From SZUA-442 sp963753185 (GTDB lineage: Bacteria; Actinomycetota; Acidimicrobiia; Spongiisociales; UBA5794): a stretch of 64,000 nt of DNA. Shown in pieces: positions 29,901 through 37,990 of the stretch. A program made the position numbers and the translations under genes. The stretch covers positions 372,001 to 436,000 of the forward strand of contig CAVWBO010000007.1 in assembly GCA_963753185.1 (NCBI GenBank), in the 5' to 3' direction. The number at the start of each line of letters is the position of its first letter. Within the stretch, counting starts at the first letter, position 1. The notes beneath the pieces were generated by a model. That model did no database searches. It was not told the origin of the DNA and worked only from the letters and a program-made list of their open reading frames with translations.

Positions 29901-30681
29901 AGGCGATGTGGTCGTCGATGCCGACCACCTTGGTGAACACGACGGTCGCCAACCGGTGCTCGGAATCGGTCGCACCTGTTGTAAGGACCGGACGCAGCGC
30001 GGTGGAGAGGTAGTCGGCGGATGCGAAGTCCGGTCGATCGGACCCCGGCGGCGGACCGCTCGGTGGCAGTCGTGGGCTCCGCCACCGGAGCAACCACCCA
30101 TTCCCCTTTCGATTGGTGGCCGAACCCGACGGCAGGAGGCTGCGGGTGTGATCGCTCACCACGATCTCACCGGCAACGGCCGTTCCCTCCATTTCATTCA
30201 CCTGTGAAGCCGTCGGTCCGGCGACGATCAGCTCACGATGGGTCCCTGCAGGCAGGAACAGGTGGACGGGGCCGGAGTGCAGGCCGACCGACATGCGGAG
30301 CATCACCCTCCCCACGGAGGTCGGGATGTCGACAGCCCTGCGGAGTGCTGCGCGCATCTCGACGGCTGCGCTCGCCGCCTGTGCTGCGTGGTCGGGACCC
30401 TCGAAGAGGAGCAGGAGGGCGTCCCCGCCGTATTTGAGGAGGGTGCCGCCACGGTCCCAGGCCAGGCGCAGCATCTCACCGAAGACGCGGTTGAGGACCT
30501 CTGTCAGCTCCTCAGCGCCCACGCGGCCGCGAGCTGCGAGCTTCTCGGAGAGCGCCGTGAACCCGGAGATGTCGGCGAAACACAGCGTCCCGTCGAGAGT
30601 TGCCCAACCATCCCCGCCAGTCCCCACGCGGGCGAGCACGTTCGCAGGGACATATCGATCGATGTCAGACGACGTCGCCAC
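26917..30681 (-). CDS. Double class III cyclase, AAA/STAND ATPase and TPR regulator
   Basis: 1254 residues. Cyclase domain 1 (about 25-190) has CFADISGFTALSEKLA and LLKYGGDALLLLF, keeping both metal Asp residues, but lacks the late DxxNxAxR motif. Cyclase domain 2 (about 245-420) has VVFTKVVGIDDH where the first Asp should be, but keeps TYTIMGDTVNLAARLM. A P-loop ATPase follows (TGPTGIGKTRTVEEAV, about 462; LILVGEDMHWADA as Walker B), then an all-helical TPR-like region (about 850-1230) with unit ANIGEVLVNQGRYAEAEEPL. This plan matches the large bacterial cyclase-ATPase-TPR regulators. It is the third gene of a minus-strand run whose other two members carry cNMP-binding domains. Confidence 0.9.
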   Translation of the reverse strand: MATSSDIDRYVPANVLARVGTGGDGWATLDGTLCFADISGFTALSEKLAARGRVGAEELTEVLNRVFGEMLRLAWDRGGTLLKYGGDALLLLFEGPDHAAQAASAAVEMRAALRRAVDIPTSVGRVMLRMSVGLHSGPVHLFLPAGTHRELIVAGPTASQVNEMEGTAVAGEIVVSDHTRSLLPSGSATNRKGNGWLLRWRSPRLPPSGPPPGSDRPDFASADYLSTALRPVLTTGATDSEHRLATVVFTKVVGIDDHIASVGAEATAREIGDLVENVTRIADAQEVTFLATDVDANAFKIILVAGVPTTSMDEDGKALRAARRIADIPTPLAVKIGVNRGHVFSGEVGSELRATYTIMGDTVNLAARLMAAAPVGTVYAAPQVVDGSTTLFASEPVEPFFVKGKTQPVRALALGEETGTRTAREATTVPFVGRTHEMGLLRQAVADLAEGRGGAFAVTGPTGIGKTRTVEEAVSASEVPVIELRAEPYGAANPYRPFRDPVRALLGIERASNDEMAKALLATFERMAPELLPMAPLLGDITQVDVPDTSESAAIDPRFRQDRTIDVFVQALAAVHPDPLILVGEDMHWADAASEALIARLAIEAHRNPWLVIQTCRNRIQQDAVTTLTLEPLDEAETVELVHAASEAAPLLPDVVRAVAERSGGNPLFTVELVKVARDTGDVGSLPTSLDGVVGSQIDNLEPLSRRVLLYLSVLGRSFRVADARSLLASQGVTLDEATRERLSQFLEEDGPHRLQFRHAMVRDTAYEALSFRRRRELHSRAGQIVFDASAGKTDAVADILGLHFFLAGDAERAWEYCRIAGDRNMERFANSEAAVQFMRAIEAGRGVDVATENERRDVWVKLGDVRERLGEFDASLQAYRRASELTRDDPDQLARVLLRRARAKERAGRYSAALAETTRARKVAEEARLDRLRVQALGQAAIIRQAQQRPTDALRAATVAIAAAEAIEDEIGLARGYSVLDYALVMTGDLAGAVHSQKSLEIYRRMGMSEDEARIAPNLGAYEYWRGNWNEALRLYEEGRATLTRLGNAVDAAHTAANIGEVLVNQGRYAEAEEPLTTARRTYAASGFGEGLAFVDVLFGRMYALEGDLHRSERSLKAAIDEFRELGLDAYVLEASLHLGDATCRAGSPIDGLAIIDAARAEAPAEYTDYYAPLLARIRGSVLSATGDVGRSIELFEEGRATAAERGDVYEEALLILTLDRIDPGRVTEADRARAREMLRTLGVRSIPGIDLG

Positions 30682-30767
30682 TCATCCTCCGTACCAAGCC
30701 GTGGACGCGACACTACCGGTCGCCGGATCAGAGAGTCGTGTGCAGTAACCGAGACAGTGAGAACAGG

Positions 30768-32040
30768 TCAGGCGTTCACAGCGAATTCAGTCAGTGAGTC
30801 CTTGGCGGACTCGTAGCCGGCCTCGATGATCGCCTCCCACGCCGTGAAGTCCATGACGGCGAACCGCCCGACGTCCGGCCGTAGGACGAGGTCCGCGTCT
30901 CCGGCACCGGGCTGGCCGCTGACAGTCGACGATGCGATCAGTGTCTCGAGGAGTCGGGGGACCTGCATGCGGTCCCGGCCGGGGACGACTCGTTGCCATG
31001 CCACCCTCCAACCAGAGAGATCGCCGTCGGTTGGTAGATCGGCGATCGGCAGGGAGCTCGGCGCCCTGAGGTCGATGGCGATGATCGTTCGCGGGTCGAA
31101 GACGCGTCGCATCGTCGCCGTTGGGACATTGTCGAGGACCCCACCGTCGACGAGGACATGGCCCTGTGGCGAGGCCATCGGCGGGAAGACGCCGGGGATC
31201 GAGACGCTTGCACGCACGGCCGACCATACGGGTCCATCTGTGTGCTCGTGGACGACTCCGTCCGTGAGATCGGTGCTCACGCAGTAGAAATCCGTCCAAA
31301 GGTCGCGGATGTCCGTGTCGCCGTAGGCCTCACGCATCCCGGAGGTGAGGCGACGGCCACGGCCCGCCGACACGAGGGGAAGCGTCGTGTCGACGAGCTT
31401 GCCGCGCTCGAAGGTGACGTAGCGCACGAGTTCCACGATGCGGTCCCAGTCCCAGCCCATGGCGAACGACGCACCGATCGACGCCCCCATGCTCGCACCT
31501 CCGACATGGTCGATCGGGATGCCCGCATCGCGGATCGCCTTGATGACGCCGAGGTGGGCGAAACCCCGAGCGCCTCCCCCACCGAACACGACGCCGACGC
31601 TGCGGTCGAGGACGATCCTCGTGACGCGCTCCACATCGTCGCGAGATCCCGAACGGATGTGGTGGTGCCTGGACGGCGACCGCAGGTCGAGAATCGCGTC
31701 GGTTCCGGCCGGGCTCGCCCCACCAGGATGGACGAGGACGAGGTGATGGCTCGCGCCTCCGGCCGACGACTCACCGGAGGACGGGCTCTCGTACGGTGCG
31801 TACTCGCCGAGGCCGTCGACCGCTCCGACCGACAGCATCACGTCGCACTGACGCCTGCACAGACTCGTCCACTCGGTGTCTGACGGGTCGCCGATCAGCA
31901 CCAGGAGGTCGTTGTCATCCTCGAGTCGGTGGAGGTACTCGGCGACCCTCGCCCTCGGCGGGTCGTCGCCGAGACGATCCCTCGCGTCCTGCGCGGTGAC
32001 GACGGCGATCGTGGCGTCACCGGCGGCGCGGCAGGAAGGC
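30768..32040 (-). CDS. Patatin-like phospholipase (NTE family), C-terminal part of a frameshifted gene
   Basis: The catalytic part follows a linker with VVTAQDARDRLGDDPPRARV. It has the oxyanion loop GGGGARGFAHLGVIKA, the nucleophile GGASMGASIG and the dyad Asp in VLVDGGVLDNVP, all features of patatin/NTE lysophospholipases acting at the inner membrane. There is no good start in this frame. The reading frame joins the cNMP-binding domain upstream by a one-base shift within about 32022-32040, near CTGCCGCGCCGCCGG. Intact homologues of this layout carry cNMP binding then patatin in one chain, so this and the next entry are one gene of about 600 residues. Confidence 0.85.
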
Positions 32041-32565
32041 CTCGGCGAACTCGAGGTGAAGCGGTGTCGACCCTGCGGGCACCACGGCGACCACGTTCGT
32101 GGCGGAGTCAGGCCGATCACCGTGGATCGACCGGTTCAGGCGGCTCATGACCGTTCGGGTCACATCGAGGAGGACATCGGGGTGGGCGACCACCAGGGAG
32201 CGGAACTCGCCGGCCGGGATGCGCATCAGTGCGGAATCCCGCCGTGCGATGACGGTCGCCGAACGCGGCTCGTTCGTGAGCAGGGCCATCTCGCCGACGA
32301 CGTCGCCAGGGCCGAGCGTGCCCACGGTCTCGGAGGCACCCTCCGGGGTGGTGATGTTGACGTCGAGGTGCCCGGCAACCACGACGAACGCCTCGTCGCC
32401 GCTCTCCCCCTCGTTCACGACCGAATCGCCCGCAGGAACAAGCACGACCTCTGCTGTTTGGGCGATCGAGGTGAGCATCGCCTCGTCGAGACGTCGGAAG
32501 ACGGACGTCGATCCGAGATGCCGGACGATGTCGGCGATCGACCACCCCGGGTTTCCTTCTACCAC
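32017..32565 (-). CDS. Cyclic nucleotide-binding domain, N-terminal part of the patatin gene
   Basis: Starts at GTG 32565 with AAGGAGGA just upstream. About 180 residues form a CAP-ED fold with VFRRLDEAMLTSIAQ, a phosphate-binding cassette PGDVVGEMALLTNEPRSATV and an IPAGEFRSLV segment. GEMALL...PRSAT contains the Glu and Arg that hold cAMP or cGMP. The frame ends at TGA 32017-32019 with FLPRRR, where homologues would read on into the patatin domain. Either a real truncation or a sequence indel is present. The neighbouring cyclase gene is a natural source of the ligand (inference). Confidence 0.85.
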   Translation of the reverse strand: MVEGNPGWSIADIVRHLGSTSVFRRLDEAMLTSIAQTAEVVLVPAGDSVVNEGESGDEAFVVVAGHLDVNITTPEGASETVGTLGPGDVVGEMALLTNEPRSATVIARRDSALMRIPAGEFRSLVVAHPDVLLDVTRTVMSRLNRSIHGDRPDSATNVVAVVPAGSTPLHLEFAEAFLPRRR

Positions 32566-32660
32566 GGCTCCTCCTTGCCGCACCGTGCCGTGACGCTAGT
32601 CGCGGCCTCTTCTGCTGTGCTGAGTGAAGTCGGATCACTTCCCATCCGAAGGTCGCCGAC

Positions 32661-33062
32661 TCAGAGGGGACTCGGGGAATCGGCCGACTCCCTGTTGATG
32701 CGTTCACGCTCTGCAGCAGCTGCCTCGATCGCTGCGCGCGCCTCCGGAACCGTTGCCATCAATTGATCGAACTGGCGCCCATCGAGAACGAGGAGGGTCG
32801 TTATCCCGCGCGCCCTGACGCTGGCGTTGCGCCGCTGCCGGCCGAGCAGCGCCATTTCGCCGAAGAAGTCGCCGTCCTCCAGCCAGGCGATGACCTCCTC
32901 GGCTGGATCTCCGACATCGCGCACGACCTCCACGACACCTCGGGCGATCACGTAGAAGGAATCGCCGAGCCCTCCCTGTTGGAAGACGAACTCACCGTCA
33001 TCCAAGAGCCGCGTCTCGAAGGCACTCGCCAGATCCTCGAGGACGCGGAAGATCGAGGTCGG
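32661..33062 (-). CDS. Cyclic nucleotide-binding domain, C-terminal part of the ABC exporter gene
   Basis: About 130 residues: RVLEDLASAFETRLLDDGEF, FVFQQGGLGDSFYVIARG, then the cassette DGDFFGEMALLGRQRRNASV with the ligand-contacting Glu and Arg. The upstream exporter frame ends its linker with SRIPLFADLDL, the usual first strand of such domains. The two frames fit together if one base is added or removed at about 33048-33062. It is separated by 95 bases from the cNMP-patatin gene. It should be read as the C-terminus of the exporter, not a free protein, because no start or ribosome site is visible. Confidence 0.8.
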   Translation of the reverse strand, partial: PTSIFRVLEDLASAFETRLLDDGEFVFQQGGLGDSFYVIARGVVEVVRDVGDPAEEVIAWLEDGDFFGEMALLGRQRRNASVRARGITTLLVLDGRQFDQLMATVPEARAAIEAAAAERERINRESADSPSPL

Positions 33063-34854
33063 CGAAGAGCGGGATCCTGCTGAGCCGTTCGGGTCTGACT
33101 CTGGCCGAGAGCCCGTTCGCGCTGACATCGAACCCGTGCTGTTTCGTCCACATCGTGCTGAAGGGACCTCCCGACCCGAGCAGCCCCTCGAAGGTTCCTG
33201 TCTCGACCACGACGCCACCGTCGAGAACGACGATGAGGTCGGCGGTCTTCACAGATTCGAGACGGTGCGTGACGCTGATGACGGTCCTGCCCTCCCGGAG
33301 ACGCTCGATGGCGCCGATCAGGTCGGCCTCGGCTTCGGGGTCGAGACCGGAGGCCACCTCGTCGAGGAGGAGAAGCTTCGGATCGCGCGCCAAGGCACGT
33401 GCGATGCCGACACGCTGCGTCTCCCCGGTCGACAGGACGGTGCCGCCACCGTCGAGCCTCGTCTGTGCCCCGTCGGGCAGTGTTCTGATCACCGATGCGA
33501 GACCCGAATCGACGATCGCTCGCTCGACGCTTTCGGGTGAACACTTCTCGTCGTCGAGGGTCACGTTGGCCTCGATCGTTCCGTCGAACAGGTAGGTGTC
33601 CTGGAATGCGACACCGACCATCCGGCGCATCCGGTCGCCGTCGACCGTCGCGAGGTCACGTCCATCGACGAGCACGGCGCCTTCCTCGAGGTCGTACAGG
33701 TCGAGAAGGACGCTCAGCATGCTGCTCTTGCCCGATCCATTCGGGCCGACGATCGCCACGTAGCTGCGGGCGGGGATCTCCACCGTGACCCCTTTGAGCT
33801 GGGGTTCGCGATCCTGACGGTATCGGAAGACGACGTTCGAGAAGGTGATGGCCAAGTCCATGTCGGGTGGTGGGGAGCCGTCATGACCCTCCTCGGGTAC
33901 AGGCACCGCGAGGAGGGCATCGATCCTCCTGATACCTGCCTCGGATTGCTTGATGCTGGGTAGGACCTCGATGCCGAACACTGCCGACTCCCAGGCGAAC
34001 TCGGTGAGGATCGCCGCGAACGCAGCGAATGCCCCGGGTTCCAACGAACCCGAGATCGCGAAGGCGGCTCCGACGCCGATGATCGCCAGGCGTGCGAAGT
34101 CGACGGCGTACTCCGAGATCACCATCTCCACTCCGATCCTGCCCTCGGCCTTCTCCGAGGCGCCCCTCAGCGTCTCGACCCGCAGAGAGAAGCGGCGGAT
34201 CGAGCGTTCGCGCAACGAATAGGCGCGGATGATCTTTTGGGCACGAAGGTTCCCTGACACCTCCTCGAGGACGTCGGCGACGCGTTGCTTCTCTTCGTCC
34301 AATGCAGCCTCGGATGCCGGAGCGAACCGGTACACGAGGTACACGATGATCGGGAGCACGACCACGGAGAGGGCGGCAAGGCGGACGTCCAGGAGGAACA
34401 TGACCGGGAGGTACAGCGCCATGGCCGTCAGGGACCGGAGACCGATGAGCGGGTTCTTGATGACTCCCTTCGACAGTTCCGCTAGGTCGGTGGAGAAGTG
34501 GGAGATGAGGTTTCCCGTCGTCGACCGGTCGTGGAACCGGAGGGGCAACCACTGGAGGTGCACGAATACCGAGGTGCGCACATCAGCGAGGATTCGCGAC
34601 GTCGCCTTCGCCGAGAGCCGTGCAGCCGCGAATCCAGCGAGTACCGACACGGTGAACCCGGCGAGCAGAACCCCCACGACGACTTCCACCGTCACACCCG
34701 GATCCGGTTCGATCACCAGATCGATCACGAACCCGATGGCGAGTGCGAACACCAGCGTGAACACGGCGCGCATCATCATGGTCACGACGAGTCCGAAGCC
34801 GAGCACCTTGTGTGGCTTCCAGAACTCGAGTATCCGTCCGAACGTCTTGAGCAC
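32998..34854 (-). CDS. ABC exporter (fused membrane and ATPase domains), frameshifted before its cNMP domain
   Basis: The likely start is GTG 34854 (VLKTFGRILEFWKPH), though the GGGGGAG upstream sits very close. A six-span exporter domain occupies about residues 1-310, including VIDLVIEPDPG and RFHDRSTTGNLISHFSTDL. The ATPase domain has Walker A GPNGSGKSS, an atypical signature LSTGETQRVGIARAL (STGE for SGGQ) and Walker B LLLLDEVASGLDP. After the ATPase comes the start of a cNMP-binding domain, then a frameshift near 33055. As sequenced the frame ends at 32998. ABC exporters fused to cNMP-binding domains are known in actinobacteria. The substrate is unknown. Confidence 0.87.
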   Translation of the reverse strand: MLKTFGRILEFWKPHKVLGFGLVVTMMMRAVFTLVFALAIGFVIDLVIEPDPGVTVEVVVGVLLAGFTVSVLAGFAAARLSAKATSRILADVRTSVFVHLQWLPLRFHDRSTTGNLISHFSTDLAELSKGVIKNPLIGLRSLTAMALYLPVMFLLDVRLAALSVVVLPIIVYLVYRFAPASEAALDEEKQRVADVLEEVSGNLRAQKIIRAYSLRERSIRRFSLRVETLRGASEKAEGRIGVEMVISEYAVDFARLAIIGVGAAFAISGSLEPGAFAAFAAILTEFAWESAVFGIEVLPSIKQSEAGIRRIDALLAVPVPEEGHDGSPPPDMDLAITFSNVVFRYRQDREPQLKGVTVEIPARSYVAIVGPNGSGKSSMLSVLLDLYDLEEGAVLVDGRDLATVDGDRMRRMVGVAFQDTYLFDGTIEANVTLDDEKCSPESVERAIVDSGLASVIRTLPDGAQTRLDGGGTVLSTGETQRVGIARALARDPKLLLLDEVASGLDPEAEADLIGAIERLREGRTVISVTHRLESVKTADLIVVLDGGVVVETGTFEGLLGSGGPFSTMWTKQHGFDVSANGLSARVRPERLSRIPLFADLDLPRPRGSGECLRDAALG

Positions 34855-34904
34855 GCTCCCCCGTCTTCCAGCGTGAGGGCAATCTACGGGATGCATCGTC
34901 TCCG

Positions 34905-35345
34905 CACACGGCCACGGGGGAGATTGTTGTGTCCCACACCACTCGCGCCTCTCCCCGCCGGAGACACGGGGAGCGAAGCGACGCAGGACCTTCCCTTTCT
35001 CTCCCCGCGGGAGAGACGCGGAGCGAAGCGACGCAGAGAGGGCCGCAGAACACCGACCCACGCCCGACGTGGGAAACAACCTCATCCCCTCTCTGCCCTG
35101 CCGGGCATCTCCCCCAACGGGGGAGAAACACGAACACGCACATCCTGCAACCCGCGAGCGAAGCTCGCACAGAGAAGAAGGAGCGAGCGGAGCTCGCACC
35201 ACATCCGTCTCTCCCCGCGGGAGAGACGCGGAGCGCAGCGACGCAGAGAGGGCCGCAGATCACCGACCCACGCCCAACGTGGGAAACAACACCATCCCCT
35301 CTCTGCCCTGCCGGGCATCTCCCCCAACAGGGGAGAAACACGAAC
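34905..35345. repeat. Intergenic repeat family A, third locus
   Basis: Two full copies of the family A unit run 35001-35146 and 35211-35345 (period about 210), preceded by a partial copy from about 34948. Orientation is the same as at 16.4 kb. Each full copy carries the CCGCGGGAGAG hairpin, the block GACGCAGAGAGGGCCGCAGA, and CATCTCCCCCAACGGGGGAG. Between copies is a short spacer with GAGCGAGCGGAGCTCGCAC, itself self-complementary. It fills the divergent gap between the ABC exporter and the first LLM gene. Confidence 0.88.
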
Positions 35346-35386
35346 AGCGTGCGGACGCCGATTGGCTGCTTTGCTACATTCTCGCC

Positions 35387-36299
35387 ATGCGAATAGGACT
35401 CATTGCACAGCTCCATGGACGGCCCGGCGCCGACCTGAACCCGTCGTGGCGGTCGATCGCGGAACTCGCAACAACCGCCGAAGCCGTCGGTTTCGACATG
35501 TTCGTGTTCGAGGACGTCCTCATGTACCGCTACGACGACCACACGGACGGGTGTTGGGAGTCCATGACGATCGCAGGTGCGATCGGGGCTTCGACGGAAC
35601 GCATCCACTTCGGCCAATCAGTGGTGAATGCTCCGTATCGGTCACCGGCGATGACCGCGTCCATGGCCGAGACGCTCGCGAACATCTCCGACGGTCGGTA
35701 CGTCCTCGGGATCGGCGCAGGAAACAGCCCCCGTTCGGACTACGAGGGCTTCGGTTTCCCAACCGACAGCCGCTATTCGCGATTCGCCGAGGCGATCGAG
35801 ATCATCCACACCCTCCTGCGAACCGGTTCGGTCGATTTCGAGGGAGAGTTCTTCACCGCCCGCGACGCCGAGCTCGTGCTCCGAGGACCCTCACCGACGG
35901 GTCCCCCGATCAACATTGCTGCCGGAGGCCCTCGGATGCTGGGCCTCGTCGCCCGCTACGCCGATGCCTGGAACTGGTGGACCTGGGATGAGACAGTCCC
36001 GGAGGCCATTGAGCGGCTCACCCCAATCGTCGAGGACCTCGAACGCGGCATGCGAGCAGGTCGGTCGGGACCCGTCGAGTCTCGAACGCACACTCGACGT
36101 GTACTCGGTCACGCCCCCCGGGATGGACCCCGGAACTTCGATGGCGAAGCCCTTCGGTGGAACCGCCGACGAGATCGCCACCCAGATCCTCGCCCTCGGA
36201 CAGCTCGGCATCGCCGAGGTGCGATGCGACCTGACCGACAAGTCGCCGGCCGCCGTCGAGGCTATGGCACCGATCGTGGAAGCGGTTCATGCGGCCTGA
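35387..36299 (+). CDS. LLM-class flavin/F420-dependent oxidoreductase, one-base frameshift
   Basis: Starts ATG 35387. The TIM-barrel signature includes MRIGLIAQL, AVGFDMFVFEDVL, LGIGAGNSPRSDYEGFGFPT and RTGSVDFEGEFF. The frame breaks at about 36047-36055, where CGCGGCATGC carries one extra G relative to the tandem paralogue. The next frame then continues CEQVGRDPSSLERTLDVYSV to a stop at 36299. With the G removed it gives about 303 residues colinear with the protein at 36950-37885. Such enzymes reduce or oxidise substrates with F420H2 or FMNH2; the substrate is unknown. Confidence 0.8.
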
Positions 36300-36329
36300 T
36301 CGGGGGCACGCGGTACACTTCGACGCCTC

Positions 36330-36403
36330 GCGGGTGTAGTTCAATGGCAGAACATCAGCTTCCCAAGCTGAATACGGGGGTTCGATTCCCCTCACCCGCT
36401 CCA
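36330..36403 (+). tRNA. tRNA-Gly (anticodon CCC)
   Basis: A cloverleaf can be drawn by eye. The acceptor arm is GCGGGTG / CACCCGC, the D-arm contains TTCAATGGCAGAA, and the anticodon stem is TCAGC / GCTGA with loop TTCCCAA (anticodon CCC). The T-arm is GGGGGTTCGATTCCCCT, followed by discriminator T and an encoded CCA. It lies 30 bases after the frameshifted LLM gene on the same strand. Confidence 0.95.
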
Positions 36404-36523
36404 TCCATTCATTCCAGCCCTGCGGAGATCACTTCACCACTTCCGCCCGAGCCAAACGCCGTCTTCGAAGTCTTCATTCGACGCCTCGCGCCTCGAGACC
36501 GTTGCAGTTGGGCAACCGGGACG

Positions 36524-36634
36524 TCAACCTCCACAGCCATGCAGCTCTCCGTATCGGAGGCATTCGTCGGGTGTGAATACCCTGGTCGCTCTGCTGTTGG
36601 CCAGATCGATGAGGTAGTCGATGTCCAGGAAGAA
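36524..36634 (-). pseudogene. Remnant of the C-terminus of a large BTAD/WD40-type regulator
   Basis: The last 36 residues of a minus-strand frame read RRFFLDIDYLIDLANSRATR followed by VFTPDECLRYGELHGC. This closely resembles the ending (LxxLARSRxTRxLTxxECxxYLHxxxC) of actinobacterial transcription-factor/WD40 proteins. Nothing upstream on this strand continues the protein, so only a stub seems to remain. It lies in the 545-base gap after tRNA-Gly, which otherwise holds no recognisable gene. Confidence 0.4.
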
Positions 36635-36949
36635 CCTACGCAGGATGCGGCCGGCGTCCGGCTCGTCCTCGTCGGCGCGCAGCTCCTGATCCTTGGCGCC
36701 CTGGTAGCGGCTCTCGCGACGATCGGAGTCACGGCGGATCACCCACCGGAGCCGCAGGCAACACGGTCACCGACCGGTGACCGGTGACGATCATCGGAGC
36801 CATCCCGGACAGGCAGGAACCGGGATCCGAGACGATGGGGTCGGTAGTACACGACCCATTCAGTCGTGTTGACCAGAGAGGATCGGCCTGGTCCGACCCC
36901 CACGAAGACGGGGGCGCACGGCAGAGATGCCTCGAGCTAGGCTCAGCCG

Positions 36950-37885
36950 ATGCGAGTTGGGTTGAACACGCACCTCTTCGGTCGGAATGTCCAAGGTGGG
37001 TCAGCACCGAGTTGGGGGTCGCTGAGGGACCGTGCCGTTGCTGCCGAGGAGGTTGGGTTCGACTCGTTCGTGTTCGAGGATTCACTGTCCTATCACTGGA
37101 AAGATGGCACGGTTGATGGAGTCTGGGAGTCAGTGTCGATCGCAGGGGCGATAGCCGCCGTCACGAACCGGATCGATATTGGGCAGTCGGTGTTCAACGC
37201 ACCGCTTCGTTCCCCGGCAATGACCGCAGCGATTGCCGACACGCTCGACGAGATCTCAGGTGGCCGGTTCGTATTCGGTATCGGGGCTGGCAACTCGCCG
37301 GACGCCGACTACGCAGCGTTTGGTCATCCATCGGAGCATCGATACTCACGGTTCGCAGAGGCGATTCACATCATTCATTCGCTGCTCAAGACTGGCTCAG
37401 TTGACTTCCAAGGCGAGTTCTACACCGCCGAGAAGTGCGAGCTGGTGCTCCGCGGGCCACGGCCGCAGGGACCTCCAATCAACATCGTGGGTCGGGGTCC
37501 CAGGATGCTTCGATTGATTGCGAAATACGCGGATGCGTGGAACTGGTGGGCATGGGACGAAACCGTGGAGCACATCACCGAACGCTTGACCCCTGTGGTT
37601 GAAGAGCTCGACCGAGCCTGCGACGAGCAGGGAAGGGACCCATCGAGCATCGTCCGAACGCTGGACGTGTTCACAGTCGTACCGGAAGGATTCAGCACCG
37701 ACGGCATGACTGTCTACCACCAGCCAATGACAAGGCCGATATCCGGAACGTCATCTCAGATAGCCGACTACATCCTCCGACTCGGCCAAGCCGGGTTCTC
37801 CGAGGTCCGATGCGACGTCTACCCCCAAACGACGGAAGCCGTCGAGGCACTCGCACCGGTCGTCGAACACATCCACGCTGGATAG
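36950..37885 (+). CDS. LLM-class flavin/F420-dependent oxidoreductase
   Basis: 311 residues from ATG 36950. Motifs are MRVGLNTHLFGRN, VGFDSFVFEDSL, FGIGAGNSPDADYAAFGHP, KTGSVDFQGEFYTAEKCELV and GRGPRMLRLIAKYADAWNWW. It is intact and strongly similar along its whole length to the frameshifted gene at 35387, so the two arose by tandem duplication. The tRNA-Gly and a decayed stub lie between them. It probably acts in the cytosol with F420 or FMN; there is no clue to the substrate. Confidence 0.9.
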   Translation: MRVGLNTHLFGRNVQGGSAPSWGSLRDRAVAAEEVGFDSFVFEDSLSYHWKDGTVDGVWESVSIAGAIAAVTNRIDIGQSVFNAPLRSPAMTAAIADTLDEISGGRFVFGIGAGNSPDADYAAFGHPSEHRYSRFAEAIHIIHSLLKTGSVDFQGEFYTAEKCELVLRGPRPQGPPINIVGRGPRMLRLIAKYADAWNWWAWDETVEHITERLTPVVEELDRACDEQGRDPSSIVRTLDVFTVVPEGFSTDGMTVYHQPMTRPISGTSSQIADYILRLGQAGFSEVRCDVYPQTTEAVEALAPVVEHIHAG

Positions 37886-37990
37886 ACCATCGCAGTCCGC
37901 AACGCAATCGTGCCGAGATGTGTGGGTTGAGGGTTGGGGGTGGGTGAGCGCGGTGATACATTGGAATTGCCTGCGGAGAGGAGGCAACGT

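Noticed and set aside
32020..32040. Programmed ribosomal frameshift in the cNMP-patatin gene
   Set aside because: No A/T-rich slippery heptamer or clear downstream pseudoknot is visible, and similar breaks occur in unrelated genes. Indel error or decay is simpler.
16400..35345. CRISPR-like arrays in the repeat tracts
   Set aside because: Repeats are 100-250 bases long, imperfect, in both orientations, with no regular 30-40 base spacers and no cas genes nearby.
36409..36732. A 107-residue minus-strand reading frame after tRNA-Gly
   Set aside because: Arg/Ser-rich with no family signal. The overlapping frame ending in a BTAD/WD40-like tail is better supported.
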